64,000 nucleotides of DNA from Sphingomonadales bacterium (GTDB lineage: Bacteria; Pseudomonadota; Alphaproteobacteria; SMXS01), in the NCBI GenBank assembly GCA_022844405.1, contig JALHLV010000001.1, forward strand, positions 248,001 to 312,000, read 5' to 3'. Of this stretch, positions 63,601-64,000 are shown piece by piece. The position numbers and the translations under genes are program-made. Numbering within the stretch: the first letter of the stretch is position 1; the number at the start of each line of letters is the position of its first letter. Below the pieces are notes generated by a model, which was not told the DNA's origin, made no database searches, and worked only from the letters and a program-made list of their open reading frames with translations.

Positions 63601-64000
63601 TCAATATCGTAAGTTATACTCAGACTACTTATACTGTCTCAAGGCGCTTGGCATTAGAGGTAAATTCGTCAAGCGCGCCGAAAATTATCTGCAGGCGGCT
63701 ATGGCGGAAATCAGTAGTGATGCTTTTCTGACAAGAGTCGATAGGTCGACGGATTACATTCACAAATTTCCGATCTCCCAAGATTTCTGGCGTGTTTTTT
63801 GGCTGGACCAAAATCTCGCTCCCCGGTCTCGTCTGGCCTATGCATTCTGCGCCACCCGCGCAAATCTTGGCGCTTGGGTTGACGGAAAGCAGACAAGGAT
63901 GCCATGGGATCTGCCGTGGCTTGAGTATTTTGCGCTTACGGAGCCGTTGAAATACGGACGGGATGAGGTCGTCACTCAGTTGCGCACCTGGCACCGGGTT
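60695..64000 (+). CDS. Gene C of unknown-system operon: giant protein with Lon-like protease and STAND-like parts (continues off window)
   Basis: An open frame from ATG 60695 runs for all 1102 codons to the window end with no stop. Residues about 318-435 resemble the Lon (S16) proteolytic domain: ELAGRSAEAYW puts Ser364 where Lon has GPSAG, then PTGVVTGKVVDADGAF, and VEGIRKKLEYADRAGFSRIVLP puts Lys410 where Lon has its catalytic Lys. Residues about 575-795 look like a STAND-type NTPase: LGVLCIRTAARDNEMRVWAAI, hhhhD-type DILVIFDGGDF (643-653), RIIVIQGSQ (707-715) and a winged-helix-like LVQKGLLKRTRGQYHIPAAY; a Walker A GxxxxGK[ST] is not visible. Helical residues follow to the end. The role is unknown; a triggered protease is my inference. 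Confidence 0.8.
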   Translation, partial: MDSLEDIWLRDQALALSATLLADLPNAVDRWRIDEVSRATQVIADLLSKTSLTVLSDSTISLLASVPTGYANAEELQDFDAATPLTPFLAQVRQEVEARKSLLNQQAKSAERRDWPEILISHAVHVLSQDHLSVEDFLKWVQRVVMRQKSVIGYILDKLEADGQGNQASEDTNALLAAARGNSRQTRDRVEAIDRLHRRISELAGSGYSLEWWTRTCLAFRNSLYCWPLMVSVSEMSELNGISLPVGLFLSPDDNSKVYFKKIVSRGSREPPTHFVAATRDLPAHLTGSKLYWNREWGDSFVRGLRIAKALWKSQNGRFNFVNSAAAEHKMKESLIVDLGPACAIVDFVFGPLQAARFELAGRSAEAYWTQAVLGLLLPGSQLPTGVVTGKVVDADGAFELRHVEGIRKKLEYADRAGFSRIVLPPGEEDEVEAFQNRLKSMGNAQRIEMNVCQNARSAADAMQPSGWRRSYFLRLPEVQQSFSTNLRRLFMRQQLERGEAIKPAELRTYRRNPWEAAETKHLENLDRFLCSRTKAIKFWDCSKHRTDIESDIGKWLAWKDEQVREGQATGARGPGLGVLCIRTAARDNEMRVWAAIADALCASPDWWEKFQWSSRDQAAELLAQLLGNQRADPTISASPAPDILVIFDGGDFTRTRRSAVFPDDFRGRWRELLNPTKGTRNTARKADDPLSEALLRMGGGRLGPTRIIVIQGSQSTSPWPFPEDLSDDDRAALRRLSIFRYGFSRQAAYSIINFRRPTADNREWPEIMEQLGRLVQKGLLKRTRGQYHIPAAYRQALNGAHVDDPAMHYQAAKVLVPILEPTGHFLSSNRDREFEPEPVLEATWHLSKARDLLSKRDISLRPRCSDAASRLNFLRPFPDWDTVFELRAHPQTQNAAVELGRELLSREQESAKRLPHSSRIAAHLATIARLSGSNLDEMRLQSLQTEVEYYITMAHKSITTTFTSARWGQYRKLYSDYLYCLKALGIRGKFVKRAENYLQAAMAEISSDAFLTRVDRSTDYIHKFPISQDFWRVFWLDQNLAPRSRLAYAFCATRANLGAWVDGKQTRMPWDLPWLEYFALTEPLKYGRDEVVTQLRTWHRV

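Overview
The window is high-GC chromosomal DNA from a Gram-negative bacterium, most likely a free-living alphaproteobacterium (possibly Rhodospirillales-like). The signs are a thrB-rnhA pair, an IalB (invasion-associated locus B) family cluster, a split glycine decarboxylase (gcvPA/gcvPB) behind a tandem glycine riboswitch, thiC behind a TPP riboswitch, an alpha-2-macroglobulin/PbpC pair, and many short intergenic palindromic repeats. Most genes are housekeeping or general metabolism. I saw no rRNA, tRNA or CRISPR array.

Layout. 1-9.8 kb: 3' end of an M16 peptidase gene, yqgE, peroxiredoxin, rnhA-thrB, a CDGSH protein, a lipoprotein, a 2OG-Fe(II) oxygenase, a GNAT-nitrilase fusion, tesB, an FkbM methyltransferase and an ArsR/SRPBCC pair. 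9.8-14.4 kb: accessory DNA with two acetyltransferase genes, a duplicated GNAT fragment fused to a piece of the glycine riboswitch, two toxin-antitoxin modules and a small membrane protein. 14.4-19.3 kb: glycine riboswitch and gcvT-gcvH-orf71-gcvPA-gcvPB. 19.3-32.1 kb: a GIY-YIG gene inside inverted repeats, a MAPEG protein, a carotenoid oxygenase, alpha-2-macroglobulin plus pbpC, a TPR protein and a UPF0178 protein. 32.1-37.2 kb: an accessory segment bounded on the right by a diverged second copy of the UPF0178 3' end, carrying an alpha/beta hydrolase, a GerW/YtfJ-like protein and an Acg-type nitroreductase, followed by two more toxin-antitoxin modules. 37.2-58.8 kb: mostly metabolic and stress genes (quinone-oxidoreductase-like MDR, redoxin, three IalB proteins, class V aminotransferase, msrA, a flavin monooxygenase with two small ferredoxins, feoAB, pirin, MBL hydrolase, a deleted dtd remnant, an aldolase-mtnA pair, thiC).

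58.9-64 kb holds the most unusual content: an operon of tightly coupled genes of unrecognised function. It comprises a 294-aa protein with an AT-rich first part, a 42-aa micro-ORF that overlaps both neighbours by ATGA, a 250-aa protein, and a very large protein (at least 1102 aa, running off the window). The large protein has a Lon-like (S16) protease segment with an apparent Ser-Lys dyad, followed by a segment that looks like a STAND-type NTPase without a visible Walker A motif. I infer a conflict/defence or stress-sensing role, but nothing in the window proves it.

The gcv riboswitch couples glycine level to the glycine cleavage operon, and the TPP riboswitch controls thiamine synthesis. The aldolase and MtnA form a two-step salvage unit for 5-deoxyribose or methylthioribose phosphates. 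FeoA/FeoB import ferrous iron. The alpha-2-macroglobulin and PbpC pair is a periplasmic protease-trap and peptidoglycan-repair unit.
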